From contig NZ_CP081855.1 of NCBI RefSeq assembly GCF_019797825.1, forward strand, positions 1,240,001-1,304,000: a stretch of DNA of 64,000 nucleotides, given 5' to 3'. Shown here piece after piece: positions 28,589 to 37,937 of the stretch. The DNA is from Limosilactobacillus panis. Lineage in GTDB: Bacteria > Bacillota > Bacilli > Lactobacillales > Lactobacillaceae. The notes beneath the pieces are model-generated. The model saw only the letters and a list, made by a program, of their open reading frames with translations, made no database searches and had not been told where the DNA came from. The stretch's first letter is position 1. The number at the start of each line of letters is the position of its first letter. A program made the translations under genes and the position numbers.

Positions 28589-29539
28589 ATGGTGAAACAA
28601 CAAGGGATTGGAAAGAGCCATGCAAAAATTATTTTGATTGGGGAACACAGTGTCGTTTACGGACAACCAGCAATTGCCCTCCCACTCCCCAACGTTAAAT
28701 TAACGGTAACCATCGATCGGCGGGCTGACCAATTACAGTTGGTCAACAGCCGTTATTTTGACGGACCAGTAAACGAACTCCCGAACAACATGTTAGGGGT
28801 TCAAAAATTAATCAACGCCCTAATAACCAAATTCACCGGTCAAGAAGACGGTTGGCAATTAACGATTGACAGCCAACTTCCGGCAGAACGCGGGATGGGC
28901 TCTTCAGCAGCGACGGCAGTTGCAATCGTGCGCGCTTTTTTTGATTACTACGAAAAAAAGTTAACGCGAAAAGAGCTGCTTAAGTTAGCCGACATCGAAG
29001 AGCAGATCACCCACCGAAGTCCATCCGGCCTCGATGCCGCAACGGTTTCCTCTGCTAATCCCCTTTACTACATTAAGGGCCAGGCGGGTAAAGCAATTGA
29101 AATGAACCTAAGTGCGACAATGGTGATTGCGGACACCGGTATCAAGGGCGCAACCAAAGAAGCCATTGCCAGCGTCCAGCAGTTGTTAAAGGCCCAACCA
29201 GACAAGGCCCAGGCCCACATTGAACACTTGGGTAACTTAGTCAACGCAACACGGGACTTCCTTAAAAATAATGAAGTAATCAAATTAGGGACAGCCCTAA
29301 ATGCGGCCCAGGCAGACCTGCAGGCACTTAACGTGAGTGACAAAAGCCTTGATAATCTGATCACGGTCGCCCGACACAACGGCGCCCTTGGTGCTAAGCT
29401 GACCGGTGGGGGCCGGGGCGGCTGTATGTTTGCCATTATGCAAACGGCCCTGGGTGCCCGGCGACTTGCTAGTATTCTGAAAGAAAGTGGCGCCAAACAT
29501 ACTTGGATTCAGCCGTTTGACCAACGGGGGGAAGAATAA
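28589..29539 (+). CDS. mvk: Mevalonate kinase
   Basis: 316 residues, GHMP kinase fold. Phosphorylates mevalonate to mevalonate 5-phosphate. Motif 1 SHAKIILIGEHSVVYGQPAIA (residues 9-29), ATP loop ERGMGSSAATAVA (about 98-110) and motif 3 KLTGGGRGGCMFAI (about 269-282) are present. The stop overlaps the mvaD start (TAATG), so the two are translationally coupled. First gene of mvk-mvaD-pmk-fni. Confidence 0.96.
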   Translation: MVKQQGIGKSHAKIILIGEHSVVYGQPAIALPLPNVKLTVTIDRRADQLQLVNSRYFDGPVNELPNNMLGVQKLINALITKFTGQEDGWQLTIDSQLPAERGMGSSAATAVAIVRAFFDYYEKKLTRKELLKLADIEEQITHRSPSGLDAATVSSANPLYYIKGQAGKAIEMNLSATMVIADTGIKGATKEAIASVQQLLKAQPDKAQAHIEHLGNLVNATRDFLKNNEVIKLGTALNAAQADLQALNVSDKSLDNLITVARHNGALGAKLTGGGRGGCMFAIMQTALGARRLASILKESGAKHTWIQPFDQRGEE

Positions 29540-30510
29540 TGGCAACGGCGCGAGCACACACAAATATTGCCCTGGTCAAATACTGGGGAAAACGTGACCA
29601 AAAGCTGATTCTCCCGGAAACCGATAGCTTATCACTCACCTTGGACGAGTTCTATACAACCACCACGGTTGAATTTGATGAGCAGTTAACAGCTGACCAG
29701 GTAACAATCAATGACCGCTTGCTGGATAAAAAGAACAGTCAAAAGGTCCGCAACTTTCTTGACCTAGTTCGCCAACGTAGCGGTGAGTCTGCGTACGCCC
29801 GGGTTACGTCACATAACCACGTCCCAACCGCGGTCGGTCTTGCCTCTTCCGCCTCGGCATTTGCCGCCCTCGCTGGAGCAGCCAGCGCGGCGGCCGGGAT
29901 GTCACTTGACCGGCGGGATCTTTCCCGCTTGGCACGGCGCGGTTCCGGTTCCGCCACCCGGTCGATCTACGGGGGATTAGTTGAGTGGCGAAAAGGCGAC
30001 GATGACCTGACCTCTTACGCGAATCCAATCATGGAAGACGTTTCCTTTAACATTGAGATGCTTGCGATCCTAATTGATACCAAGAAAAAGAAAGTCTCAA
30101 GCCGTTACGGGATGCGACAAAGTGTTGCCACTTCCCCCTACTACAAGGTATGGCCAGAAATTGTTGCCCATGATATGGTCGCCATCAAACAGGCCATTTT
30201 GGCCCATGACATTGACGCCATCGGTCAAATTGCCGAAACAAATGCCCTCCGGATGCACGCTCTGACTCTATCAGCGGACCCGGGGTTTACATACTTTAAC
30301 AGTGATACGCTGCGGGCAATGAATGCTGTTCGGACACTTCGCGAAAGTGGTATTAATTGTTACTTCACAATTGATGCGGGTCCAAACGTCAAGGTCATTT
30401 ATGACCAACGCAACCGTCAGCCAATCTATGATGCCCTCGCTAAGCAATTCGGCAAGGAACGGCTAGTGGTTTCTAAGCCGGGCTCCGGTATTAAAATTTG
30501 GAATGATTAA
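29539..30510 (+). CDS. mvaD: Diphosphomevalonate decarboxylase
   Basis: 323 residues, GHMP family. Converts diphosphomevalonate to isopentenyl diphosphate with ATP. It opens with ARAHTNIALVKYWGKRD; the phosphate loop region TAVGLASSASAFAALA is at about 94-109 and the catalytic Asp lies in ITIDAGPNVK-like sequence (YFTIDAGPNVKV, about 273-284). Overlaps mvk by one base; pmk follows 26 bases on. Confidence 0.96.
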   Translation: MATARAHTNIALVKYWGKRDQKLILPETDSLSLTLDEFYTTTTVEFDEQLTADQVTINDRLLDKKNSQKVRNFLDLVRQRSGESAYARVTSHNHVPTAVGLASSASAFAALAGAASAAAGMSLDRRDLSRLARRGSGSATRSIYGGLVEWRKGDDDLTSYANPIMEDVSFNIEMLAILIDTKKKKVSSRYGMRQSVATSPYYKVWPEIVAHDMVAIKQAILAHDIDAIGQIAETNALRMHALTLSADPGFTYFNSDTLRAMNAVRTLRESGINCYFTIDAGPNVKVIYDQRNRQPIYDALAKQFGKERLVVSKPGSGIKIWND

Positions 30511-30536
30511 ATTTGATGAGAAGGGAAATTTAGCAA

Positions 30537-31652
30537 TTGATTACAGAAAAAGCACCTGGAAAACTTTACATCGCCGGTGAATACGCCGTTGTTGAAAATG
30601 GCTACCCGGCAATCTTGGTCGCCCTCGACCAGTTCGTCACCTGCACGATCAAAGAATCCGCCCGTGAGATGGGCCAAATTCTTAGTCGTCAGTACCATAA
30701 TGACCAGTTGTCATGGCGGCGAATGGGTGATCAGATGGTCGTTGATAAACGTGATAACCCATTTTCATACATCCTATCTGCTATCCGGGTAACCGAGGAG
30801 TACGCCCGAACCTTTGAACGGGAACTACGCATTTATGATATCCAGATTGACAGCCAGTTGGATAATAAGAGCGGTCGTAAGTATGGCCTCGGTTCTTCAG
30901 CTGCAGTGACAGTGGCAACTGTGAAGGCCCTCTGCCGCTTCTATAATTTGCCAGTGACTAAGGACACCATCTTCAAGTTAGCGGCAATCGCCCACTTTGA
31001 AGTCCAAGGAAATGGCTCTTTGGGGGACGTGGCGGCCTCCGTTTACGGTGGCTGGATTTCTTACCACTCCTTTGACCGGCAGTGGCTAGCTCAGCAGCGA
31101 AAATACTTAAACATCAAGTCACTGGTTGACCTCCCCTGGCCGGATTTAAGAATCGAGCCCTTGCACGCGCCAAAGAACCTCCAATTGCTGATTGGTTGGA
31201 CGGGTAAGCCGGCATCAACTTCACAGTTAGTTGACAAGATTTCCCTCTTTAAGGCGCGTCAGCAAGATGAGTACCGGCACTTCTTAGAGGAAAGCAAGGC
31301 CTGCATCCAGCAAATGGTTAACGGTTTTCACGACCAGGACCTTGAGGAAATCAAACGTGAGATCCGCTATAATCGTGACCTTTTGAAACAACTAGGCACC
31401 AACTCGGGAGTTAACATTGAAACGCCAGTCCTCCACCAGCTGTGTCAGATTGCAGAACAATTCGGCGGAGCGGCCAAAACTTCTGGTGCTGGTGGCGGTG
31501 ATTGTGGAATCGTGGCAATTGACCGTGACGGCGACAACTTTAAAGGGGTTCTGAAGTCATGGGCAAAGAACCACATCGAACAACTACCGTTAAATGTTCA
31601 CTTCATTGCAGACGTTAAAGAGAAGATTCAAAAACACTTACCATTACACTAA
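30537..31652 (+). CDS. Phosphomevalonate kinase
   Basis: 371 residues, GHMP fold. Makes mevalonate 5-diphosphate. It starts with TTG at 30537, ten bases after GAGAAGGGA, giving ITEKAPGKLYIAGEYAVVE; KYGLGSSAAVTVATVKAL (about 114-131) is the ATP loop and KTSGAGGGDCGI near 315 is motif 3. The order kinase, decarboxylase, kinase, isomerase matches other lactobacilli. A hairpin follows before fni. Confidence 0.95.
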   Translation: MITEKAPGKLYIAGEYAVVENGYPAILVALDQFVTCTIKESAREMGQILSRQYHNDQLSWRRMGDQMVVDKRDNPFSYILSAIRVTEEYARTFERELRIYDIQIDSQLDNKSGRKYGLGSSAAVTVATVKALCRFYNLPVTKDTIFKLAAIAHFEVQGNGSLGDVAASVYGGWISYHSFDRQWLAQQRKYLNIKSLVDLPWPDLRIEPLHAPKNLQLLIGWTGKPASTSQLVDKISLFKARQQDEYRHFLEESKACIQQMVNGFHDQDLEEIKREIRYNRDLLKQLGTNSGVNIETPVLHQLCQIAEQFGGAAKTSGAGGGDCGIVAIDRDGDNFKGVLKSWAKNHIEQLPLNVHFIADVKEKIQKHLPLH

Positions 31653-31657
31653 AGAAT

Positions 31658-31695
31658 AAGAGGCCGGAGATTTTCTCTAGCCTCTTCGTTTTACT
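31658..31695 (+). terminator. Weak terminator/attenuator between pmk and fni
   Basis: AAGAGGC (31658-31664) pairs with GCCTCTT (31680-31686), extended by AGA/TCT, followed by CGTTTT. The T-run is short and fni follows on the same strand, so it probably gives partial termination. Confidence 0.55.
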
Positions 31696-31718
31696 ATTAA
31701 TATAAGGAGCTGGCAATC

Positions 31719-32762
31719 ATGGAATCACAACAAGCGCAACGCAAAAACGAACATCTTTCTCTGGCAACCAAGTATTATCAACAAGCTCATGTTAATCACC
31801 CCTTTGACCAGGTTCGTTTGATTCACACCGCCTTACCAGAAAAGGCAGTTAGCGACATCCACCTTACGACCGCCCTTGCTCCAGGACTAAAGCTGACAAC
31901 TCCCTTTTACATTGAAGCAATGACCGGAGGGAGTAACCAGGCTAAAGAAATCAACCGGCAGTTGGCCTATCTGGCTGCTAAACATCATTTAGCCATGGCA
32001 ACCGGTTCAGTTAGCGTGGCTCTTAAAAATCCACAATATCGCAGCTCTTTTAAAGTTGTCAGGGAAGAAAATCCTGACGGGTTAGTAATTGCTAATCTTA
32101 GCGCAAAGGCAACCATTAGTGAGGCTCAAGATGCTGTTGACTTGCTGGAGGCCAACGCTATTGAAATACACCTTAATGCTGCTCAGGAACTGATAATGCC
32201 GGAAGGTGACAGAGCTTTTTACTGGCTAACCAATATCAGGAATTTAGTTAATACTCTTAATATACCAGTAATTGTCAAAGAAGTTGGCTTCGGTATGAAT
32301 AAAGAGGATGTGGCCCGATTAAGCAAAATTGGTGTCAAAATTATTAACGTCAGTGGTCGGGGTGGTACAAACTTTGCTATGATTGAAAATCGTCGTAACC
32401 ATCAGACAAATTTTAATTCCATGATTGATTGGGGACAAACAACTCCAGAAGCCTTATTAGAAGCCCAAGCAGCAGGAAAAGATACCATAATTATCGCCTC
32501 CGGTGGAATTACTTCGCCGTTAGATGTAATTAAGTCTGGAGTCTTAGGCGCACGGGCTTGTGGAGTTGCGGGATATTTTCTTAATGTCCTGGCACAAGGC
32601 GGCGTTAATGCGCTTGACCATACCATCAATGAATGGAAGGTAGTAACTACCCGCCTTTTGACCTTACTGGGGGTTAACAATTATGCTGCCCTCCGCAAGG
32701 CCAATTACGTGCTCGGTCCACAGTTACTTAGTTACGCGAATCAGCGGCACCTAAAGGCTTAA
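31719..32762 (+). CDS. fni: Type 2 (FMN-dependent) isopentenyl-diphosphate delta-isomerase
   Basis: 347 residues. Interconverts IPP and DMAPP using reduced FMN. It starts with RKNEHLSLATKYYQQ and VNHPFDQVRLIHTALPE; FYIEAMTGGS (about 67-76), the FMN-phosphate region INVSGRGGTNFA and the IIASGGI segment (about 260) identify the type 2 enzyme. AAGGAG lies 10 bases before the ATG. Base composition is visibly more AT-rich than in mvk-mvaD-pmk, and a partial terminator lies before it, so it may have joined the cluster separately. Confidence 0.95.
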   Translation: MESQQAQRKNEHLSLATKYYQQAHVNHPFDQVRLIHTALPEKAVSDIHLTTALAPGLKLTTPFYIEAMTGGSNQAKEINRQLAYLAAKHHLAMATGSVSVALKNPQYRSSFKVVREENPDGLVIANLSAKATISEAQDAVDLLEANAIEIHLNAAQELIMPEGDRAFYWLTNIRNLVNTLNIPVIVKEVGFGMNKEDVARLSKIGVKIINVSGRGGTNFAMIENRRNHQTNFNSMIDWGQTTPEALLEAQAAGKDTIIIASGGITSPLDVIKSGVLGARACGVAGYFLNVLAQGGVNALDHTINEWKVVTTRLLTLLGVNNYAALRKANYVLGPQLLSYANQRHLKA

Positions 32763-32775
32763 AAATAAATAGAGG

Positions 32776-32881
32776 GGGACTGTGACATAATTCTCCTATA
32801 TAATTGAAAATGCTGTAGCACAGTACACAAAGCGGACTCTAGTGTTGGATTCTCCGAACACTAGAGCCCGCTTTGTGCTTT
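32776..32881 (+). repeat. IS1182-like left-end remnant with long hairpin
   Basis: GGGGGACTGTGACATAATTCTC resembles the IS1182 left end at 21228. As in that element a long hairpin follows: 21 bases (32826-32846) pair with 32857-32877 with one mismatch around a 10-base loop, then CTTTTT. No transposase and no matching right end follow. It probably also terminates fni. The rest of the gap to 33027 holds the short repeat block at 32964-32985. Confidence 0.6.
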
Positions 32882-32963
32882 TTAAAGACTTGCTTCGCTT
32901 CGAGGTGAGTTCCCTATAAGCTCGCTCCGCGTCGAAAGACAAACTAGCTCACTTGCTCCCCTT

Positions 32964-32985
32964 TTATCGCCAAATATTACACAGT
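32964..32985. repeat. Partial copy of the dispersed repeat (outer block only)
   Basis: TATTACACAGTAATCGCGGG is the inverse of the GATTACTGTGTAA block that ends copies 1 and 2. The hairpin core is absent, though a CTCGAAGCG-AGCAAG-like block shared with copy 1 lies nearby (32886-32903). Confidence 0.5.
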
Positions 32986-33027
32986 AATCGCGGGAAACAA
33001 GCTTGCCCGATTTTCGCCATTTTAGCT

Positions 33028-33894
33028 TTAATTATTCGTTCCCGTATTGATTATTGGCTGCGTGCCCCGTTCACTAACGATGGCGACCATAATGTTATTG
33101 ATGATCTGCAAACGTTGGGCATCAGTCAAGTCAAGGTCAGTCTCCTTAGCAAGACGGTCAATCGCGTCCTCCGTAATGGAGACCGCTCCTTCAACAATGA
33201 TCTTTCGGGCCGACAGGATTGCCGCTGATTGTTGCTTTTGCAGCATCGCGCTGGCAATCTCCGTTGCGTATGCCAGGTGAGTCAAGCGGGTCTCGATGAT
33301 CTGGACCCCTGCGACATTCAGCCGCTCCTGCAGTTCCGCCGTCAGTTTGTCGGACACCTCCGTTGGGTTGCTCCGCAGGGTCAGCGCCTTTTCGTCCTCA
33401 AACGTGTCATACGGGTACTCACTCGCTACGTGCCGAATTGCCGATTCACTCTGGATCTGGACAAATTGCTCGTAATCATCAACCGCAAAGAGGGCCTTGG
33501 CAGTGTCAACCACCTTGTAGACAATCACCGCCGCAATCTCCACTGGGTTCCCCTTAGAGTCGTTCACTTTGAGGATCTGGCTGTTAAAGTTGAACACCCG
33601 TAGTGATACCCGTTGCTTATCCGTAAAGGGAACCGTTAAAAATAGGCCCGCGTCACGAATCGTCCCGATGTAGTTTCCAAAGAAGGTCAATACCTTGGCT
33701 TCGTTTGGTTGGATAATGGTCAGTGACGTTGCCGCAATCAGGACCACCACCAGGATGATTCCACCAACAATGATTGGACCATAACTACCGTGGTGGGCAC
33801 CGATATAAACCAGCCAAGCCCCTAATAGGGCCCCCACAATCGTCAGCAATAAGGCCAAGTAGCCATTTATATGAAACGCATTTTTCTCTTTCAT
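33028..33894 (-). CDS. SPFH/band 7 membrane protein
   Basis: 288 residues. Two N-terminal hydrophobic segments (about 10-30 and 38-60) anchor a cytoplasmic SPFH domain (QPNEAKVLTFFGNYIGTIRDAGL onward) and a helical C-terminal part (ATEIASAMLQKQQSAAILSARKIIVEGAV). Resembles the QmcA/stomatin-like proteins that scaffold membrane microdomains. The ATG at 33894 is chosen (GAAAGGAAG 12 bases ahead); a GTG one codon earlier is equally possible. No partner NfeD gene is adjacent. Confidence 0.88.
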   Translation of the reverse strand: MKEKNAFHINGYLALLLTIVGALLGAWLVYIGAHHGSYGPIIVGGIILVVVLIAATSLTIIQPNEAKVLTFFGNYIGTIRDAGLFLTVPFTDKQRVSLRVFNFNSQILKVNDSKGNPVEIAAVIVYKVVDTAKALFAVDDYEQFVQIQSESAIRHVASEYPYDTFEDEKALTLRSNPTEVSDKLTAELQERLNVAGVQIIETRLTHLAYATEIASAMLQKQQSAAILSARKIIVEGAVSITEDAIDRLAKETDLDLTDAQRLQIINNIMVAIVSERGTQPIINTGTNN

Positions 33895-33915
33895 CACTAA
33901 CTTCAACTTCCTTTC

Positions 33916-35289
33916 TTAAAACCGTAATCCCTTAGGATAGAAGTTCTTTATCGTCCCGTTGACCAGCTTACCAAAGCCACAGGGCAGGTTCTGACAATAA
34001 AGGAGGTACCAGCCATTCGGCCGCTTTTCTCCTTTTCTTATGACATCCCCGTGAACATATTGGCGCCATTGGTCATGGTCAAGTTCAATTGCCCACTTCG
34101 TTTCCGCCGGCCGCATTGTCAACGCCAAAGCCAGGGCCGGTTCAAAACGCCGTTTTTTAAATGTCCCCAGGTGAAGGCCCGGCCGCAAAACCGTTAACCC
34201 TTCCACTGACGAAATTCCGGCGGGGAGGTCGTACAATTGGTCGCCATAGGTTAAGAGGTGGTTGGGCTGGTAGTCCGGCAATAGCCGTGCACAAAATTCA
34301 GAAAACAGTTGGCGCTCCTCCTTAGACAGCTGACCAGCCGCTTGACGCCGCCGCTTTTGGCGGTGCTGCTGTCTTCTGGGGGTCACTGCTAACGTATCAC
34401 TTTCGGCCTTCTTAAACTTAGCTATAAAGTGCCCTTCCCCTTTAATATGGTGGGGAAAAAGCCGGACCGCCTTCGCCAGTTCTGGATTGTTGTCTGCCCA
34501 TTCTGGTCGACCGCTATCCATTCCCGGATACTTTTTAATATTGACCATCGCCAGGTCCAGGTACGTTTTAAGCAGCCAGGCGGCATTTTGCTCGTCTTCT
34601 TCGGGGGCGAAGGTGCAGGTCGAATATACCAGGATTCCGCCTGGCTTCAGCATCTTTAGTGCAGAGGCGAGAATCTTTTGCTGCCGGTTTGCACACTCAG
34701 CCGGGTAATCGGGGTTCCAGTACTCAATCCCTGCCGGCTCTTTGCGAAACATCCCCTCACCAGAACACGGAGCATCCACTAAAATCCGGTCAAAAAAATG
34801 GGGAAACTGTTTTTCCAACTCAGCCGGGCTCTCGTTCGTGACGATGGTATGACGGGTACCCCACCGTTCGAGATTTTCCGCTAGAACAAGGGCACGCTTG
34901 CGAAAAATCTCGTTAGCGACCAGTAATCCCTGGTCACCCATTTTGGCTACCAGGTGGGTCGTCTTTCCACCGGGAGCCGCACACAGGTCCAAGACCCGCT
35001 CACCAGGCTGGGGATCAACTACTTCCCCCACATACATTGCCGATGGTTCCTGGCTATAGATTGCCCCGCTGGCGTGGTCAAGGGATTTGCCGACCACCGG
35101 CCCCCGGTAACCGGTGGGGACGTATTCCACTTTCCCCGTCGCCTGGGCCAAGGCTTCTTTAGGTGCCGCTTTTAACGGGTTGACCCGGAAACCACCGGTG
35201 CTTGGCTGGTCAAAGGATGCTAAAAAAGCTGGTGCTTCATCCCCTAACAAACGCTGGTACTTTTTTACAAATTCACTCGGTAATTGCAT
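33916..35289 (-). CDS. RsmF-family rRNA (cytosine-C5) methyltransferase
   Basis: 457 residues, NOL1/NOP2/Sun family. SAM-binding LDLCAAPGGKTTHL (about 99-112), catalytic cysteines in DAPCSGEGMFRK (about 171-182) and STCTF (about 222-226) are intact. The C-terminal 120 residues form the RNA-recognition module of RsmF (ending in CGFGKLVNGTIKNFYPKGLRF-like sequence). Modifies 16S rRNA cytosines. The SPFH gene follows 22 bases on, probably co-transcribed. Confidence 0.92.
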   Translation of the reverse strand: MQLPSEFVKKYQRLLGDEAPAFLASFDQPSTGGFRVNPLKAAPKEALAQATGKVEYVPTGYRGPVVGKSLDHASGAIYSQEPSAMYVGEVVDPQPGERVLDLCAAPGGKTTHLVAKMGDQGLLVANEIFRKRALVLAENLERWGTRHTIVTNESPAELEKQFPHFFDRILVDAPCSGEGMFRKEPAGIEYWNPDYPAECANRQQKILASALKMLKPGGILVYSTCTFAPEEDEQNAAWLLKTYLDLAMVNIKKYPGMDSGRPEWADNNPELAKAVRLFPHHIKGEGHFIAKFKKAESDTLAVTPRRQQHRQKRRRQAAGQLSKEERQLFSEFCARLLPDYQPNHLLTYGDQLYDLPAGISSVEGLTVLRPGLHLGTFKKRRFEPALALALTMRPAETKWAIELDHDQWRQYVHGDVIRKGEKRPNGWYLLYCQNLPCGFGKLVNGTIKNFYPKGLRF

Positions 35290-35426
35290 TGCTCACTCCT
35301 CATTTCTTCCGTACATTATACCGTATTTCACTCGCAACCACTAACACACAGAATAAATGGTTCACATTCACAATAATTTTGCGTATAATACGGTGATAAA
35401 GATTTTTGAACGAAGGAGTGAAAGTT

Positions 35427-36239
35427 GTGGACCAACATTTGATCGCCCTTGATTTAGATGGTACCACCCTTAATAATGCTTCCCAGCTGACCACAGAAAC
35501 AATTCGGACACTGCGGGCCTTGGCAAATGACGGCCATATCGTCAGTATTATTACCGGTCGTCCCTACCGAATTGCCCGCCGCATCTACGACCAGATTGGT
35601 ATCAAAACCCCAATGGTCAACTTCAACGGGGCCCTTACCCATATTCCCCACGAAGCATGGAACGGTGAGTATGAGATTGAGCTAACCCGGGAACTGGCCC
35701 TGGACCTTCTTGACCACCAAAAGGAGCTCGGCATCAAGACCATTACCGTTGAAGATAAGTTCCACGTCTGGGCCAACCACCCGACAAAGGACCTCCCAGA
35801 ATTCTTACCGGACCACCTTACCAAAGACCAGTTGCTGACCCACCACAACCTGACTGAGGATCCAATCGCCCTCACAATCGAATATCATCCTGGTGAAGAG
35901 CACAAGATTATCAAGGCCGTTAACCAGAAGTACGGTGATTTTGTCGAGCCCCGGGTCTGGGGTGGTTCCTATAATATCCTAGAGCTGATTCATCGGGGAA
36001 TCCATAAGGAATCCGGGATGTTTTACATCGCAAAGCAGTACAATATCAGTAAGCAAAACATTATTGCTTTCGGGGACGAGCATAACGACCTGGAGATGCT
36101 CGACGCTTCTGGCCGGGGAGTTGCAATGAAGAACGCAGTCCCCGCCGTTTTAAATGTTGCGGACGATGTAACCGCCGTTGATAATGACCACAATGGATTA
36201 GCTAAGTACTTACAAAGCTATTTTAAATTAGCGATTTAA
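35427..36239 (+). CDS. Cof-type HAD-IIB phosphatase
   Basis: 270 residues from GTG 35427, which has GAAGGAG nine bases ahead; the upstream TTG in frame overlaps that site. Haloacid dehalogenase motifs: I LIALDLDGTTLN, II SIITGRPYRIA, III/IV Lys near 205 and FGDEHNDLEML (about 226-236), with a type IIB cap. Family members hydrolyse sugar phosphates, FMN or other small phosphates; no specific substrate can be given. A terminator follows at 36244. Confidence 0.92.
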   Translation: MDQHLIALDLDGTTLNNASQLTTETIRTLRALANDGHIVSIITGRPYRIARRIYDQIGIKTPMVNFNGALTHIPHEAWNGEYEIELTRELALDLLDHQKELGIKTITVEDKFHVWANHPTKDLPEFLPDHLTKDQLLTHHNLTEDPIALTIEYHPGEEHKIIKAVNQKYGDFVEPRVWGGSYNILELIHRGIHKESGMFYIAKQYNISKQNIIAFGDEHNDLEMLDASGRGVAMKNAVPAVLNVADDVTAVDNDHNGLAKYLQSYFKLAI

Positions 36240-36243
36240 ATTG

Positions 36244-36276
36244 GAAGCTGTTTTTTCGGCTTCTTTTTATTTTTCG
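36244..36276 (+). terminator. Terminator after the HAD phosphatase
   Basis: GGAAGC pairs with GGCTTC-side bases (GAAGC/GCTTC), followed by TTTTTATTTTT. Directly after the stop codon. Confidence 0.7.
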
Positions 36277-36283
36277 TTATTTA

Positions 36284-36327
36284 CGAACAGGCGTTCTTAT
36301 GATATATTTTAAACGAACAAATGTTTG
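36284..36327 (+). promoter_or_regulatory. Two LexA (SOS) boxes on the umuC-like promoter
   Basis: CGAACAGGCGTTCT (36284-36297) and CGAACAAATGTTTG (36314-36327) both fit the Gram-positive LexA site CGAAC-n4-GTTYG closely (first box: last base differs). A -10 TATATT lies between them (36303-36308) and the putative -35 overlaps the first box, so bound LexA would cover the promoter. Confidence 0.85.
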
Positions 36328-36338
36328 GAGAAGGTAAC

Positions 36339-37636
36339 ATGGATTATTCAAACGAACCCACGGGAGTTTCCCTGGTAATTGACAACAAATCTTTTTACGC
36401 GACGGTTGAATGTGCAATGCGGGGCCTTGACCCCCTCACAACCCCGCTCGTGGTCATGTCAGAGGCGGCCAACACCGTGGAGGTTTAATACTCGCCTCCT
36501 CTCCCATGGCCAAAAAGCTTTTTCATATTTCGAACGTCAACCGCAAGCGTGACATCCCCAATGATGGACGCCTAATCGTTGTTCCCCCACGGATGAACCT
36601 CTACATTGAAAAGAACCTGGCGGTCAACCATATTTTTAACCAGTACAGTGCCGATGAGGACCTCCTCCCCTATTCCATCGATGAATCAATCCTGGATATT
36701 ACCCACTCTTGGCACCTCTTCGGTAACAATATTCTCCAGGTAATCCGGAAAATCCAGCACCAGGTAAAAGAAGAACAAGGGTTAGTAACTACGGTCGGCC
36801 TCGGTAATAACCCCCTCCAGGCCAAAATTGCCCTTGATATCTACGCCAAGCACAACCAAGAGTTTATCGGCGTCATCACGAACCAGACGGTCAAGCAAAA
36901 GATTTGGACCATCCCCCAAATTACCGACGTTTGGGGAATCAACCGCCGGACCCAGGCGAATCTCGCCCGACTTGGTATCCATAACATGGACCAGCTTGCC
37001 CACTGCAACCAGTATGAATTAAAAAAGGCACTGGGCATCATTGGAACTCAACTGTACGCGACGGCGTGGGGAATCGACCGGACATGCCTCCAGGAAAAAA
37101 TCCTCCATAAGGACAAGTCACTGGGTAATTCTCAGGTACTGCCTCGCGACTACTGTGAGCAGGGTGAAATTGAAGTAGTAATCAAAGAAATTGGTGCCCA
37201 GGTGGCGGCCCGCTTACGTGCCCACAACAAGCAGTGTCACGGTGTCTACCTGCGAATCGGCTATTCATTAGGTGTCGAAGATGCAGATGGGCGAACCGGG
37301 TTTGCCCACGCGCTCAAGTTGAGTGACGCAACGGCGGAGACAACCACCATTAACCGCCAACTTATCTTTATTTTTGAAAAATATTGGAACCAGCAAGCAC
37401 CGGTCCGGACGGTTGCCGTCTCTTGTACGGGCCTTACTTCCCGTTATGGTGAACAATTAAATATCTTCAATGTTCCCAAGCCGTCAGCAATCAGTCTGGA
37501 AAAAACGATGGATACTATTCGAAGAAGGTATGGTAAAACAGCCATCATCCGGGCAAACAATCTGAAGAAGGGTGGGACCTTTATTGAACGTGCAGGACTT
37601 GTTGGCGGCCACAGTGGCGGACAAAGCCTGGAATAG
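36339..37636 (+). pseudogene. Y-family DNA polymerase (UmuC/UvrX-like), interrupted by one frameshift
   Basis: The ATG at 36339 (GGAGAAGG ahead) opens a frame reading VSLVIDNKSFYATVECAMRG, the first catalytic Asp block, and stops after EAANTVEV. If one G is restored at about 36477 it continues NTGGGLILASSPMAKK and on without break through the catalytic YSIDESILDIT (SIDE motif), helix-hairpin-helix WGINRRTQANLARLGI and the little-finger domain to 37636, 432 residues in all, a normal length. Without the repair only the downstream part from ATG 36506 would be made, lacking the first catalytic Asp. SOS-controlled lesion-bypass polymerase by family; recent mutation or base-calling error. Confidence 0.88.
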
Positions 37637-37937
37637 GAAACAGGGCCGCCTAATTATCAGCCGCATTAATAAACTCTTTAAAAATTTTCCGCAAACTGAA
37701 TACCAGGTCGGTATTAACTACTATGCACCTGATAAGGGCTACAGTCTCTTTTTTAGCATCAAGAAAAAGGGTACCTACCAGCGGTCAATTCCTTTAGCAA
37801 GGTACCCCAACCTCAGTTTTACCAACTTACTCGCTATTCTGACGGTAGTTAGGCAAACGTACCACTTTACGTTTACCTACACGAACTTTACGAGCGAACA
37901 ACGAAAGCAACTATATCGAAAGGTCGATCGACAATGA
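37572..37937 (+). CDS. Small protein of unknown function downstream of the umuC-like gene
   Basis: 121 residues if the GTG at 37572 is used; TTG at 37584 after AGGGTGGGA is also possible. Overlaps the end of the polymerase gene by about 60 bases in another frame and the next gene by 4, so it is translated from the same SOS transcript. Basic, aromatic-rich (YQVGINYYAPDKGYSLFFSIKKK, split by family-like strands), no signal or helix for a membrane. I do not recognise a family with certainty. Confidence 0.6.
   Translation: MGPLLNVQDLLAATVADKAWNRKQGRLIISRINKLFKNFPQTEYQVGINYYAPDKGYSLFFSIKKKGTYQRSIPLARYPNLSFTNLLAILTVVRQTYHFTFTYTNFTSEQRKQLYRKVDRQ

Noticed and set aside
32953-33228. 91-codon plus-strand frame
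   Set aside because: Crosses the intergenic repeat and lies antisense to the SPFH gene.
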